Position numbers and translations under genes: made by a program. Source: Minisyncoccota bacterium (GTDB taxonomy: Bacteria; Patescibacteriota; Minisyncoccia; Minisyncoccales; GWA2-38-27). From it: a stretch of 23,285 nt of DNA. The stretch is from positions 1 through 23,285 of the forward strand of contig JAQUNM010000002.1 in the NCBI GenBank assembly GCA_028717605.1, read 5' to 3'. Of this stretch, positions 13,035 to 20,679 are shown in pieces (position 1 is the stretch's first letter; each line of letters starts with the position of its first letter). Under the pieces are notes generated by a model, which was not told where the DNA came from, did no database searches, and saw only the letters and a list, made by a program, of their open reading frames with translations.

Positions 13035-13318
13035 CTAGATCAATAAAAAAAGGCCCATATATTGATAAAAGGCTTTTAAAAAAAATTAAAGACTTGAAAC
13101 CAGGAGATAAATCTGTTATAAAAACATGGTCAAGAGCCTGTATCATTTCTCCAGAAATGGTTGGTTATACTTTTGGCGTTCATAACGGGAAAGAGCATAT
13201 TTCGGTTTATGTTACCGAAGAAATGATTGGTCATAAATTAGGAGAGTTTTCTTTAACTAAAAAATTTGTTAGACATGGAGGAAGAATGCAAAGAGAAATA
13301 GAAAAAGAGAAAAAATAA
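13031..13318 (+). CDS. rpsS: 30S ribosomal protein S19
   Basis: S19 (uS19), 95 residues, is a head protein that contacts the A-site finger region. It has the TRSIKKGPYID start, the IKTWSRACIISPEMVGYTF core, HNGKEHISVYV and the HKLGEFSLTKKF motif. Its length is normal. It overlaps rplB by 4 bases and is followed by rplV after 3 bases. Confidence 0.96.
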   Translation: MTRSIKKGPYIDKRLLKKIKDLKPGDKSVIKTWSRACIISPEMVGYTFGVHNGKEHISVYVTEEMIGHKLGEFSLTKKFVRHGGRMQREIEKEKK

Positions 13319-13321
13319 AAT

Positions 13322-13804
13322 ATGTTAAGCTCAGTAAAATTAAAATATTTAAGAATTGCGCCAAGAAAGGTAAGATTAGTGGCTGATTCAATAAGAGGGA
13401 AAAGAACAGAAGAAGCAAAAGATGTTTTAAGGTTTACTTTGAAAAAAGGAGCTGACCCTTTGTTGAAACTTTTAAACTCTGCGATTGCTAATGCTAAGAA
13501 TAATTTTCAAGCTGATCCTAATAATCTTTATATTTCCGAAATTTTAGTAGACGAAGGCCCTAAATATAAAAGGTGGAGACCAAGGGCAAGAGGACAGGCT
13601 TATCCTATCCAGAAAAAAACTTCTCATATAATTCTTTCTTTATCTGAAATTGAGAAAGGGAAAAAAGTAGAGTTAAAAAAAGAAAAAAAAGAAAAGATTA
13701 AAAAAGAAAAAATAAAAACAATTAAACCCAAAATATTTAAAGAACAAATCAAACCAAAAGAAATAAAAGCAAAAAGGAAATTTTTCCAGAGGAAGTCTAT
13801 TTAA
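13322..13804 (+). CDS. rplV: 50S ribosomal protein L22 with lysine-rich C-terminal tail
   Basis: L22 (uL22) lines the exit tunnel. The core (residues 1 to about 111) is standard: KYLRIAPRKVRLVAD, LLNSAIANAKNN, and the tunnel-loop region YKRWRPRARGQAYPIQKKTSHI. Beyond it is an extra tail of about 49 residues (112-160) containing about 21 lysines and two arginines, with a run of KKEKKEKIKKEKIK. E. coli L22 ends at 110. The tail is probably disordered and binds rRNA on the surface. It is encoded by A-rich homopolymers that are prone to indel errors. Fusion to another domain is not seen. Confidence 0.94.
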   Translation: MLSSVKLKYLRIAPRKVRLVADSIRGKRTEEAKDVLRFTLKKGADPLLKLLNSAIANAKNNFQADPNNLYISEILVDEGPKYKRWRPRARGQAYPIQKKTSHIILSLSEIEKGKKVELKKEKKEKIKKEKIKTIKPKIFKEQIKPKEIKAKRKFFQRKSI

Positions 13805-13808
13805 AAAT

Positions 13809-14474
13809 ATGGCCCATAAAGTTCATCCTAAAATTTATAGAACCAGAAAATTAGAAGATTGGAGTTCAAGATGGTATCACAAAAACCCAGGTCTTTTTTT
13901 AGAAGAAGACTTTAAGATGCGTTCTTTTCTAGAGCAAAAATTAAAAAAAGTTGGAATAGAGAAAATAGAAATTGAAAGATCTTTAAATAAAATTATTATC
14001 ATTATTTTTAGTTCTAGACCAGGAATTATTGTTGGTCGGGGAGGAGAAGGAATAGAAATTATTAAAAAAGATATTAACAAAATTTTATATAAAGTTGCTA
14101 CAGATAATAAAATTAAAGAAAAAGATAAAAGAGAATTAAAAATAGAAGTAAGAGAAGTAAAAAATCCTTGGACATCAGCTTCTTTAACTGCTCAATGGAT
14201 GGCTCTTCAGCTAGAAAAAAGAGTAGGATTTAGAAGAGTTTTAAAACAGGCCTTGAGTAAAGTTTGTGTTAACAAAGAAATACAGGGAGCTAGGGTTGAA
14301 GCTTCTGGTAGATTAGATGGTAAAGAAATGTGTCGAAGAGAATGGCTACAAAAAGGTAAAATGCCTAGACAAAACCTTAGAGCCAATATTGATTATGCTC
14401 AAGCCATAGCTAAAACTACTTATGGCGTTATAGGAATAAAAGTTTGGCTTTATAAGGGAGAAAAATTTGAATAA
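13809..14474 (+). CDS. rpsC: 30S ribosomal protein S3
   Basis: S3 (uS3), 221 residues, helps form the mRNA entry tunnel. It begins with the HKVHPKIYR segment. A KH domain carries the GxxG loop in GIIVGRGGEGIEII. The C-terminal domain shows GARVEASGRLDGKEMCRREW, then GKMPRQNLRANIDYA and TYGVIGIKVWLYKGE. Its length is a little below E. coli (233). It begins 4 bases after rplV and ends 2 bases before rplP. Confidence 0.96.
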   Translation: MAHKVHPKIYRTRKLEDWSSRWYHKNPGLFLEEDFKMRSFLEQKLKKVGIEKIEIERSLNKIIIIIFSSRPGIIVGRGGEGIEIIKKDINKILYKVATDNKIKEKDKRELKIEVREVKNPWTSASLTAQWMALQLEKRVGFRRVLKQALSKVCVNKEIQGARVEASGRLDGKEMCRREWLQKGKMPRQNLRANIDYAQAIAKTTYGVIGIKVWLYKGEKFE

Positions 14475-14476
14475 AT

Positions 14477-14887
14477 ATGGCAATCTTAATACCCAAAAAA
14501 GTAAAACACAGAAAATCAAGAAAAAGAGAACAGAAAAACCCAGAAACAAGAGCAACTGAACTTTGTTTTGGTAGTTTTGGTATTAAGTCACTGCAGGCTA
14601 AAAGAATTTCTTCTAGGCAAATCGAGGCTGCTCGAAGAGCAATTATTCGATATTTTAAAAAAGGAGGAAGACTTTGGATTAGAATTTTTCCAGACAAACC
14701 AATTACTAAAAAAGGAACAGAAGTACCAATGGGTGGAGGAAAAGGATCGGTTGATCATTATGTTTCTGCTATTAGACCAGGTCGAATTATTTTTGAAATA
14801 GAGGGAGTTAACGAAAATATAGCTAAAGAGGCCTTACAAAAAGCCAGTGATAAGCTTTCAGTTAAAACAAAATTTATAAAAAGATGA
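14477..14887 (+). CDS. rplP: 50S ribosomal protein L16
   Basis: L16 (uL16), 136 residues, contacts the A-site tRNA. It has the LIPKKVKHRK start, FGSFGIKSLQAKRISSRQIEAARRA in two adjoining conserved segments, RIFPDKPITKKGTEVPMGGGKG with the modification-site-type loop (near residue 80), and RPGRIIFEIEG. Its length is standard. The stop overlaps rpmC by 4 bases. Confidence 0.96.
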   Translation: MAILIPKKVKHRKSRKREQKNPETRATELCFGSFGIKSLQAKRISSRQIEAARRAIIRYFKKGGRLWIRIFPDKPITKKGTEVPMGGGKGSVDHYVSAIRPGRIIFEIEGVNENIAKEALQKASDKLSVKTKFIKR

Positions 14888-15072
14888 AGATTTCAGAATT
14901 AAAGAATAAAAATAAGCCAGAACTAGAAAATCTTTTAAAAGATAATAGAAAGAAATTAAAAGATCTAAAATTTAATTTAGCTAGAGAAAAAGTAAAAAAC
15001 CCAAAAGAAATTAAAGAAGTAAAAAAAACAATTGCTAGATTATTAACTTTATTATGTCAAAAAGAGAATTAA
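14884..15072 (+). CDS. rpmC: 50S ribosomal protein L29
   Basis: L29 (uL29), 62 residues, is a helical hairpin near the tunnel exit. It shows the MKISELKNK start, ELENLLKDNRKKLKDLKFNLA, and a second helix with NPKEIKEVKKTIARLLTLL. Normal length. The 3' end overlaps rpsQ by 19 bases. Confidence 0.92.
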   Translation: MKISELKNKNKPELENLLKDNRKKLKDLKFNLAREKVKNPKEIKEVKKTIARLLTLLCQKEN

Positions 15073-15284
15073 AGGGGATAGTAGTCTCAAATAAGAACCA
15101 AAAAACAGCGGTGGTTAAAGTAGAAAGAATTAAGGCTCATCCTAAATATAAAAAAAGAACTAAGGTTCATAAAAAATATAAAGCTCATACTGATCAGATT
15201 TATGAAATAGGTGATAAGGTTATTATTCAAGAAAGTAGACCGATAAGTAAAGATAAAAAATTTATTGTTGTTAAAAAAATATGA
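15054..15284 (+). CDS. rpsQ: 30S ribosomal protein S17
   Basis: S17 (uS17), 76 residues, is an OB-fold protein of the 30S body. It has the RELKGIVVSNKNQKTAVVKVER start, HPKYKKRTKVHKKYKAHTD and the IGDKVIIQESRPISKDKKF end. The ATG at 15054 lies inside rpmC (19-base overlap) and gives the family's usual N-terminus. The stop overlaps rplN by 4 bases. Confidence 0.94.
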   Translation: MSKRELKGIVVSNKNQKTAVVKVERIKAHPKYKKRTKVHKKYKAHTDQIYEIGDKVIIQESRPISKDKKFIVVKKI

Positions 15285-15649
15285 TTCAGGTTCAAACTAT
15301 TTTAAAAATAGCTGATAATTCTGGCGCAAAGATTATTCAATGTATCAAAGTATTGGGCGGGACAAGAAGAAGATATGCTCAATTAGGAGATATAATTGTT
15401 GGAGCAGTTAAGGACGCTGAGCCTAGGAAACCAGTTAAAAAACATGACGTTGTTAAGGCTGTTATTATTAGGCAAAAAAGAGCTTTTCGAAGAAAAGATG
15501 GTTCTTATATCAGGTTTGATGATAATGCTGCTGTTATTTTGGGTAATGATAAAGAACCTAGGGGAGGGAGAATATTGGGACCAGTAGCGAGAGAAGTAAG
15601 AGAAAAAGGTTTTGAAAAAATAGCTAATCTAGCCACCGAAATATTATGA
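15281..15649 (+). CDS. rplN: 50S ribosomal protein L14
   Basis: L14 (uL14), 122 residues, forms an intersubunit bridge and binds the silencing factor RsfS in other bacteria. It starts MIQVQTILKIADNSGAK, contains VLGGTRRRYAQLGDIIVGAVK, DAEPRKPVKKHDVV, IRFDDNAAVIL and the GRILGPVAREVREKGF end. The length of 122 is exactly that of the family. Overlaps of 4 bases join it to rpsQ and rplX. Confidence 0.97.
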   Translation: MIQVQTILKIADNSGAKIIQCIKVLGGTRRRYAQLGDIIVGAVKDAEPRKPVKKHDVVKAVIIRQKRAFRRKDGSYIRFDDNAAVILGNDKEPRGGRILGPVAREVREKGFEKIANLATEIL

Positions 15650-15951
15650 AAATAAAAAAAGGAGATCAAGTCTTAGTAACTAAAGGGAAAGACAAAGGGA
15701 GAAAAGGAAAAGTTGTTAAAATTTTATCAAAAACAAATAAAATAATTGTTGATGGTTTGAATTTAAAGAAAAAACATGTTAAACCAAAAAAATCAGGGGA
15801 AAAAGGTCAAATTATAGAAATGTCATTTCCGTTCTCAGTTTCTAATGTGAAGTTTTGGTGTGCTGTTTGTCAAAAAGGAGTAAGAATTAATTATAAAATA
15901 GATAAAGACAAGAAATATAGAATATGTCAAAAGTGCAAAAAATCAATTTAA
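15646..15951 (+). CDS. rplX: 50S ribosomal protein L24, zinc-knuckle form
   Basis: L24 (uL24), 101 residues, starts 50S assembly. It has a KOW motif (KKGDQVLVTKGKDKGRKGKV) and a C-terminal extension with four cysteines in two CxxC pairs (Cys72/Cys75 and Cys94/Cys97) that should bind zinc. The last 28 bases, which encode Cys94 and Cys97, also encode the N-terminus of L5 in another frame, so both proteins are constrained there. Confidence 0.95.
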   Translation: MKIKKGDQVLVTKGKDKGRKGKVVKILSKTNKIIVDGLNLKKKHVKPKKSGEKGQIIEMSFPFSVSNVKFWCAVCQKGVRINYKIDKDKKYRICQKCKKSI

Positions 15952-16481
15952 AAGAGAAATTTGAAAAAGAAATTATTCCTGAATTAGTTAAAAAAACTGG
16001 AAATAAGTTAGCTGTCCCCAGGATTGAAAAAATAGTTGTTAATATTGGAATAGGTAGAATGACTATTGGTAAAACAAGTCAAGAAATAGAAAAAATTCAA
16101 AAAACAATTATAAATGATTTAGCCTTAATTACTGGTCAAAAACCTGTTTTAACTAAGGCGAAAAAGTCAATAGCTGCTTTTAAATTAAGACAAGGAATGT
16201 CAATAGGAATAAAGGTTGTTTTAAGGGGAAAAAGAATGTATGATTTTTTAGGAAGAATTATTCATATTGCTTTGCCTAGATCAAGAGATTTTCAAGGAAT
16301 TTCTGAAAAAAAATTTGACAAAAAAGGAAATATTACTTTTCCTATTAAAGAGCAAATTATATTTCCAGAAGTATCTAATAGTGATTTTATTTTTAGCTTT
16401 GAGATAACTATTAGGATTAAATCAAAAACAAAAGAACAAGCGATAGAATTATTAAAATTAATGGATTTTCCAATTAAATAA
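15924..16481 (+). CDS. rplE: 50S ribosomal protein L5
   Basis: L5 (uL5), 185 residues, binds 5S rRNA and contacts P-site tRNA. It shows LKEKFEKEIIPELVKK, the VPRIEKIVVNIGIG strand, ITGQKPVLTKAKKSIAAFKLR, and the C-terminal FPEVSNSDF segment. The start lies inside rplX (28-base overlap). No later Met before the conserved core is possible. One base separates it from rpsN. Confidence 0.96.
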   Translation: MSKVQKINLKEKFEKEIIPELVKKTGNKLAVPRIEKIVVNIGIGRMTIGKTSQEIEKIQKTIINDLALITGQKPVLTKAKKSIAAFKLRQGMSIGIKVVLRGKRMYDFLGRIIHIALPRSRDFQGISEKKFDKKGNITFPIKEQIIFPEVSNSDFIFSFEITIRIKSKTKEQAIELLKLMDFPIK

Positions 16482-16482
16482 C

Positions 16483-16668
16483 ATGGCTACAAAAGCACAA
16501 ATAGCAAAGTCGAAGAGAAAACCTAAATTTAACTCAAGAATAGTTAGAAGGTGTTTTAAGTGTGGTCGAAAAAGAGGCTATATCAGACAATTTAATCTTT
16601 GCCGAATTTGTTTTAGGGAAATGGCTAACAAAGGAGAAATCCCTGGAGTTAAAAAATCATCTTGGTAA
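16483..16668 (+). CDS. rpsN: 30S ribosomal protein S14, zinc-binding type Z
   Basis: This 61-residue uS14 is the short, zinc-dependent form. It has four cysteines in CFKC (24-27) and CRIC (40-43), and the conserved end REMANKGEIPGVKKSSW. The alternative long, cysteine-free form (about 100 residues) is absent here. It is part of the spc block between rplE and rpsH. Confidence 0.95.
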   Translation: MATKAQIAKSKRKPKFNSRIVRRCFKCGRKRGYIRQFNLCRICFREMANKGEIPGVKKSSW

Positions 16669-16672
16669 AAAT

Positions 16673-17038
16673 ATGACAACAGATTCAATATCAGATACAT
16701 TAACTAGAATAAGAAATGCTCAGGCTGTTTCTAAAGAAATAGTTATTATGCCTTTTTCGAAGATAAGATATAAGGTTTTACAAATTTTGGAACAAGAAGG
16801 ATTTTTAAATAAAGTCGAAAAACAAAATTCTTTATTGCAAGTTTCTTTAAAAAAGAATATTCAAGGAATGGAAAGACAATCAAAACCAGGACAGAGAATA
16901 TATGTTAGGTCTAAAGATATTCAGTCAGTTAGGGGAGGATATGGTTTATCTTTAATATCAACTTCTCAGGGAATTATGACAAACAAAGAAGCTAGAAAAA
17001 GAAAACTAGGAGGAGAATTATTATTTAATATTTGGTAA
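16673..17038 (+). CDS. rpsH: 30S ribosomal protein S8
   Basis: S8 (uS8), 121 residues, binds 16S rRNA helix 21 and in E. coli represses the spc operon. It shows the DSISDTLTRIRNAQ start, the MPFSKIRYKVLQILEQEGF helix, and the end SQGIMTNKEARKRKLGGELL. The ATG at 16673 is chosen. An ATG at 16562 in the same frame runs through rpsN and gives 37 residues with no family match. Confidence 0.95.
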   Translation: MTTDSISDTLTRIRNAQAVSKEIVIMPFSKIRYKVLQILEQEGFLNKVEKQNSLLQVSLKKNIQGMERQSKPGQRIYVRSKDIQSVRGGYGLSLISTSQGIMTNKEARKRKLGGELLFNIW

Positions 17039-17039
17039 T

Positions 17040-17567
17040 ATGTCTAGAATAGGTAAAAAACCAATTTCAATATTAGAAGGAGTATTAATATCTATACAAG
17101 ATAGGGAGATTTTAGTTAAGGGACCTAAAGGAGAGTTAAGAAAATATATCCCTGAATCAATAAAAATAGAAATTAAAGAAAAAGAAATTATTGTTTCTTC
17201 TCAAGATAAAGCTTTATGGGGGTTATTTAGAACTTTAATTTTTAATATGATAGAAGGAGTAAGTAAAGGTTATGAAAAAAGATTAAAAATAGAGGGAGTA
17301 GGCTATACTGCCTCTTTAGAGGGAAAAGATTTAATATTAAAGGTAGGATTTTCTCATTTAGTTAGAATAAAAGAAGTTCCTGGTATTTTATTTTCAGTTG
17401 AAAAAAATATTATTATTATTTCTGGTATTGATAAACAGTTAGTTGGTCAAATATCAGCTAATATTAGAAAAGTAAAACCACCAGAACCATATAAAGGCAA
17501 AGGAATAAGATATGAAGGAGAAAAAGTTAGAAGAAAAGAAGGTAAAAAAACAGTAGCTGCTCAATAG
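17040..17567 (+). CDS. rplF: 50S ribosomal protein L6
   Basis: L6 (uL6), 175 residues, lies near the factor-binding site. It has the SRIGKKPI start, VKGPKGEL, the RLKIEGVGYTA strand, the KVGFSHLV segment, and the C-terminal VGQISANIRKVKPPEPYKGKGIRYEGE, here in consecutive conserved parts. Normal length. It begins 1 base after rpsH and ends with TAG. Confidence 0.96.
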   Translation: MSRIGKKPISILEGVLISIQDREILVKGPKGELRKYIPESIKIEIKEKEIIVSSQDKALWGLFRTLIFNMIEGVSKGYEKRLKIEGVGYTASLEGKDLILKVGFSHLVRIKEVPGILFSVEKNIIIISGIDKQLVGQISANIRKVKPPEPYKGKGIRYEGEKVRRKEGKKTVAAQ

Positions 17568-17571
17568 AACT

Positions 17572-17910
17572 ATGTTAAGAAAAAAATTACAAAGGAAAAA
17601 AAGACATAAAAGAGTTAGAAGTAAAATTTCTGGGAACAGTAATAGGCCAAGACTTTGTGTTTTTAGATCTTTAAAACATATTTATTGCCAGATAATTGAT
17701 GATGAAAAAAGAAAAACTTTAGTTTCAAGTAATGACTTTGAATTAAAAGGTACTAAAACAGAAAAAGCCAAGAAATTAGGTGAATTAATAGCGAAAAAAG
17801 CCATTGAGAAAAAAATAAAAATGGTCGTTTTTGATAAAGGAGGTTTTAATTACACCGGAAGAATTAAAACCTTAGCTGATTCAGCTAGAGAAAACGGGCT
17901 AAAATTATGA
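17572..17910 (+). CDS. rplR: 50S ribosomal protein L18
   Basis: L18 (uL18), 112 residues, binds 5S rRNA. It shows a basic N-terminus (RKKLQRKKRHKRVRSKI), the NRPRLCVFRSLKHIYCQIID core, KKLGELIAKKA and the closing FDKGGFNYTGRIKTLADSAR. Normal length. It overlaps rpsE by 4 bases. Confidence 0.96.
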   Translation: MLRKKLQRKKRHKRVRSKISGNSNRPRLCVFRSLKHIYCQIIDDEKRKTLVSSNDFELKGTKTEKAKKLGELIAKKAIEKKIKMVVFDKGGFNYTGRIKTLADSARENGLKL

Positions 17911-18377
17911 AAGAAAAAAAAGACGAATTTGAATCAAAAATGTTAGACTTAACAAGGACAGCTAGAATGACAGCTGGTGGTAGGCGTTTTGGTTTTAGAA
18001 CAGTAGTTATAATAGGTGATAAAAAAGGTCAAGTCGGGTTAGGGATGGCTAAAGGAGTAGACGTGGCTCAAAGTATTGAAAAAGCCACCAAACAAGCTAA
18101 AAAAAATATAATTACTATTCCTATTATAAAAGATACTATACCTTACCAAACTGAGGCTAAATTTGGAGCAGCTAGGGTTTTATTAAAACCCCAAACTACA
18201 GGTCGAGGATTAGTAGCAGGTGGGACGATTAGAATTATTTGTACTTTAGCTGGTATTAAGAATATTTCTTCAAAAATTTTAGGGAAAACCAATAATAAAG
18301 CTAATAATGCTAAAGCTACCATTAAAGCTTTAAAAAAATTAAAACATGCAGATACACCAATTACAAACAAAGAATAA
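17907..18377 (+). CDS. rpsE: 30S ribosomal protein S5
   Basis: S5 (uS5), 156 residues, sits at the mRNA entry and influences decoding fidelity. It shows RTARMTAGGRRFGFRTVVIIGD, GLGMAKGVDVAQSIEKA, RVLLKPQTTGRGLVAGG and the ILGKTNNKANNAKATIKAL end. The next gene is rplO, which begins 32 bases inside rpsE. The rpmD (L30) gene that usually lies between them is absent. Confidence 0.96.
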   Translation: MKEKKDEFESKMLDLTRTARMTAGGRRFGFRTVVIIGDKKGQVGLGMAKGVDVAQSIEKATKQAKKNIITIPIIKDTIPYQTEAKFGAARVLLKPQTTGRGLVAGGTIRIICTLAGIKNISSKILGKTNNKANNAKATIKALKKLKHADTPITNKE

Positions 18378-18774
18378 ATTTAAAAAGAAAAAAAGGAAAG
18401 GCAGAGGAGGAAAAAGGGGGACTTATTCAGGAAAAGGACAGAAAGGACAAAAAGCTAGAGCTGGTAGAAAATTAGAACCAGCTATTAGAGGAGTAATTAA
18501 AAGATATCCAAAATTAAGAGGATATAAATTTAAAAAATTTGATCGAAAAATCGTTGTTTTAAATTTACAAGACTTAGAAGGAAAGTTCAAAGAAGGAGAG
18601 ACTATTACACCCTTAGTATTAATAGAAAAGAAAATTATTAAAAAACAAAAAGGAAAAATTCCTTTTGTCAGAATTTTGGGGAAAGGAGAAATTTCTACCA
18701 AACTTAATTTTGAACAATGTTATTTATCTAAATCAGCTAAAGAAAAAATAGAAAAATGTGGTACGAAAAAATAA
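18346..18774 (+). CDS. rplO: 50S ribosomal protein L15
   Basis: L15 (uL15), 142 residues, is a late-assembly 50S protein. It has the MQIHQLQ start that matches the family opening, the GRGGKRGTYSGKGQKGQKARAG loop in two parts, and KRYPKLRGYKF. The start is embedded in rpsE (32-base overlap) and its end overlaps secY by 19 bases. The presence of the family N-terminus supports the overlapped start. Confidence 0.92.
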   Translation: MQIHQLQTKNKFKKKKRKGRGGKRGTYSGKGQKGQKARAGRKLEPAIRGVIKRYPKLRGYKFKKFDRKIVVLNLQDLEGKFKEGETITPLVLIEKKIIKKQKGKIPFVRILGKGEISTKLNFEQCYLSKSAKEKIEKCGTKK

Positions 18775-20033
18775 TTAAAATTTTCAAAATAAGAGAACTA
18801 AGAAACAAAATCTTTTTTGTTTTAGGAATTTTCGCTGTCTTTAGATTAATGGCTAATATTCCTATGCCAGGAATGGATCCCGAAAACTTAAGAAGGTTTT
18901 TCCAAGATTTTCAAATGTTTGGTCTTTTGAATATTTTTACTGGAGGGGCTTTAGATAGGTTTTCTATTGTTATGTTAGGAATCGGTCCTTATATTACAGC
19001 GGTTATTATCTTACAATTATTAACCATGATTTTCCCTCAGTTAGAAAAAATGTATAAAGAAGAGGGAGAAGCAGGTAGGCAAAAATTTAATCAATATGGA
19101 AGACTTTTAACCATTCCTTTGGCTTTTGTCCAGGGTTATGGAATGTTAACTTTATTTCAAAGACAAGGAGTGATAGCTCCTTTGAGTTCTTTGCAATTAT
19201 TAGTATCTTTATTAACCATCACAGCAGGGACAGTGTTTTTAATGTGGTTAGGAGAATTAATTTCTGAGAAAGGCATTGGTAATGGAGTTTCTTTATTGAT
19301 TTTCGCTGGTATTATTGCTGATTTTCCAAGTCAAGCAAGGCAAATGGTATATACCTGGGATTCAGCTCAACTACCTTCCTATTTATTATTTTTTGGAGTA
19401 GCTATTTTAATAATAGCTGGAGTAGTAATGATTAATGAAGGGAGAAGAAATATTCCTGTTTCTTATGCTAAGAGGGTAAGGGGTAATAAAATGTATGGCG
19501 GAGTTTCTACTTATTTACCTTTAAACGTTAATCCAGCGGGGGTAATTCCTATTATTTTTGCTCTTTCGGTTTTAATGTTCCCAGGCATGATTGCTAGTTT
19601 TTTTGCTGGATCAGAAGGAATGATTGGCAATATTGCTCAATCAGTAGAAAGATTTTTTACTAACCCTTGGTCTCAAAACATATTTTATTTTTTACTAGTA
19701 GTTTTGTTTACTTTTTTCTATGCAGCTGTAACTTTTGATCCAAAATCAATTTCTAGTAATTTACAAAAAATGGGAGGATTTGTCCCAGGAATAAGACCAG
19801 GAGAGTCAACTGCGCTTTTTATTAAACAAATATTGAATAGAGTATTACTTTTTGGTGCCTTGTTTTTGGGTACAATAGCTGTTTTGCCTTCAATTATAGC
19901 TGGGATTACTAGAGTAGAGGTTTTTGGTTTTTTAATTGGAGGAACTTCTTTATTAATTTTAGTTAGTGTTGTTTTAGAAACAATGCGGCAAATTGATGCT
20001 CAAATAGAAATGAGAGAATATGAAAACTTTTAA
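18756..20033 (+). CDS. secY: Preprotein translocase subunit SecY
   Basis: SecY, 425 residues, forms the protein-conducting channel with SecE. Ten membrane segments are expected, and features recognised include the FRLMANIPMPGMD plug-side start, the GIGPYITAVIILQL segment, GEAGRQKFNQYGR, the ISEKGIGNGVSLLIFAGI region, and the cytosolic loop with FDPKSISSNLQKMGGFVPGIRPG. Its length is standard. It begins inside rplO (19-base overlap) and overlaps adk by 14 bases, the usual spc-secY-adk order. Confidence 0.98.
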   Translation: MWYEKIIKIFKIRELRNKIFFVLGIFAVFRLMANIPMPGMDPENLRRFFQDFQMFGLLNIFTGGALDRFSIVMLGIGPYITAVIILQLLTMIFPQLEKMYKEEGEAGRQKFNQYGRLLTIPLAFVQGYGMLTLFQRQGVIAPLSSLQLLVSLLTITAGTVFLMWLGELISEKGIGNGVSLLIFAGIIADFPSQARQMVYTWDSAQLPSYLLFFGVAILIIAGVVMINEGRRNIPVSYAKRVRGNKMYGGVSTYLPLNVNPAGVIPIIFALSVLMFPGMIASFFAGSEGMIGNIAQSVERFFTNPWSQNIFYFLLVVLFTFFYAAVTFDPKSISSNLQKMGGFVPGIRPGESTALFIKQILNRVLLFGALFLGTIAVLPSIIAGITRVEVFGFLIGGTSLLILVSVVLETMRQIDAQIEMREYENF

Positions 20034-20679
20034 AATAATAATTTTATTAGGAAAATCAGGTTCTGGTAAAGGAACTCAAGCTAAACTTTTAAAAGAAAAA
20101 TTTAATTTAGAATATATAGGTTCAGGGGATTTATTAAGAAAAAGGGCTCAAAAAAAAGACTTTACTGGTAAAAAAATATTAGAAATATTTAATAAAGGTG
20201 GTTTAATTCCTACCCCTGTTATCTTAAAGCTTTGGTTAGAAAAAATAGAAGAATTAAAAAATAAAAAGAACTTAAGGGGTATTATTATGGATGGTAATCC
20301 AAGAAAAATACTAGAAGCTTATTTGATAGATGAGGTTTTTACCTATTATGAGTGGTCAAATAAGGTGAAAGCGATTTTAGTTGATATTTCTGATAAAGAA
20401 GCCACTAATAGATTATTAAAAAGAAGAATCTGTAAAAAATGTAAAGAAATAATTCCTTATGTGGGAGAATTTAAGTTATTAAAAAAATGTCATAAATGTG
20501 GAGGTTCTTTAATAAATCGTTCTGATGATACAAAAAAAAGCGTTCAAAAAAGATTAGCGTGGTTTAAAAAAGACGTACAGCCAATTATTAATTACTATAA
20601 GAAAAAAAGAATTTTAGTGGAGATCAATGGAGAAAAAAATATAGAAGATGTTTTTAAAGATGTTTTAAAAAATGTTTAA
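20020..20679 (+). CDS. adk: Adenylate kinase with zinc-binding LID
   Basis: This kinase interconverts ATP + AMP and 2 ADP. The 219-residue protein has the P-loop GKSGSGKGTQ (11-20), the SGDLLR AMP-site segment, and a LID domain with two CxxC pairs (Cys138/Cys141 and Cys157/Cys160) that binds zinc. The usual DGFPR reads DGNPR here, and the following Arg is kept. It overlaps secY by 14 bases and the next gene by 8, and the secY-adk order is common in bacteria. Confidence 0.93.
   Translation: MKTFKIIILLGKSGSGKGTQAKLLKEKFNLEYIGSGDLLRKRAQKKDFTGKKILEIFNKGGLIPTPVILKLWLEKIEELKNKKNLRGIIMDGNPRKILEAYLIDEVFTYYEWSNKVKAILVDISDKEATNRLLKRRICKKCKEIIPYVGEFKLLKKCHKCGGSLINRSDDTKKSVQKRLAWFKKDVQPIINYYKKKRILVEINGEKNIEDVFKDVLKNV

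Noticed and set aside
13675..13700. Programmed frameshift at A-runs of rplV
   Set aside because: The frame is continuous and lysine-rich to the stop, and no alternate-frame product of interest follows.
16562..16672. Upstream ATG for rpsH inside rpsN
   Set aside because: The added 37 residues lack family similarity; the start at 16673 gives the normal S8 N-terminus.
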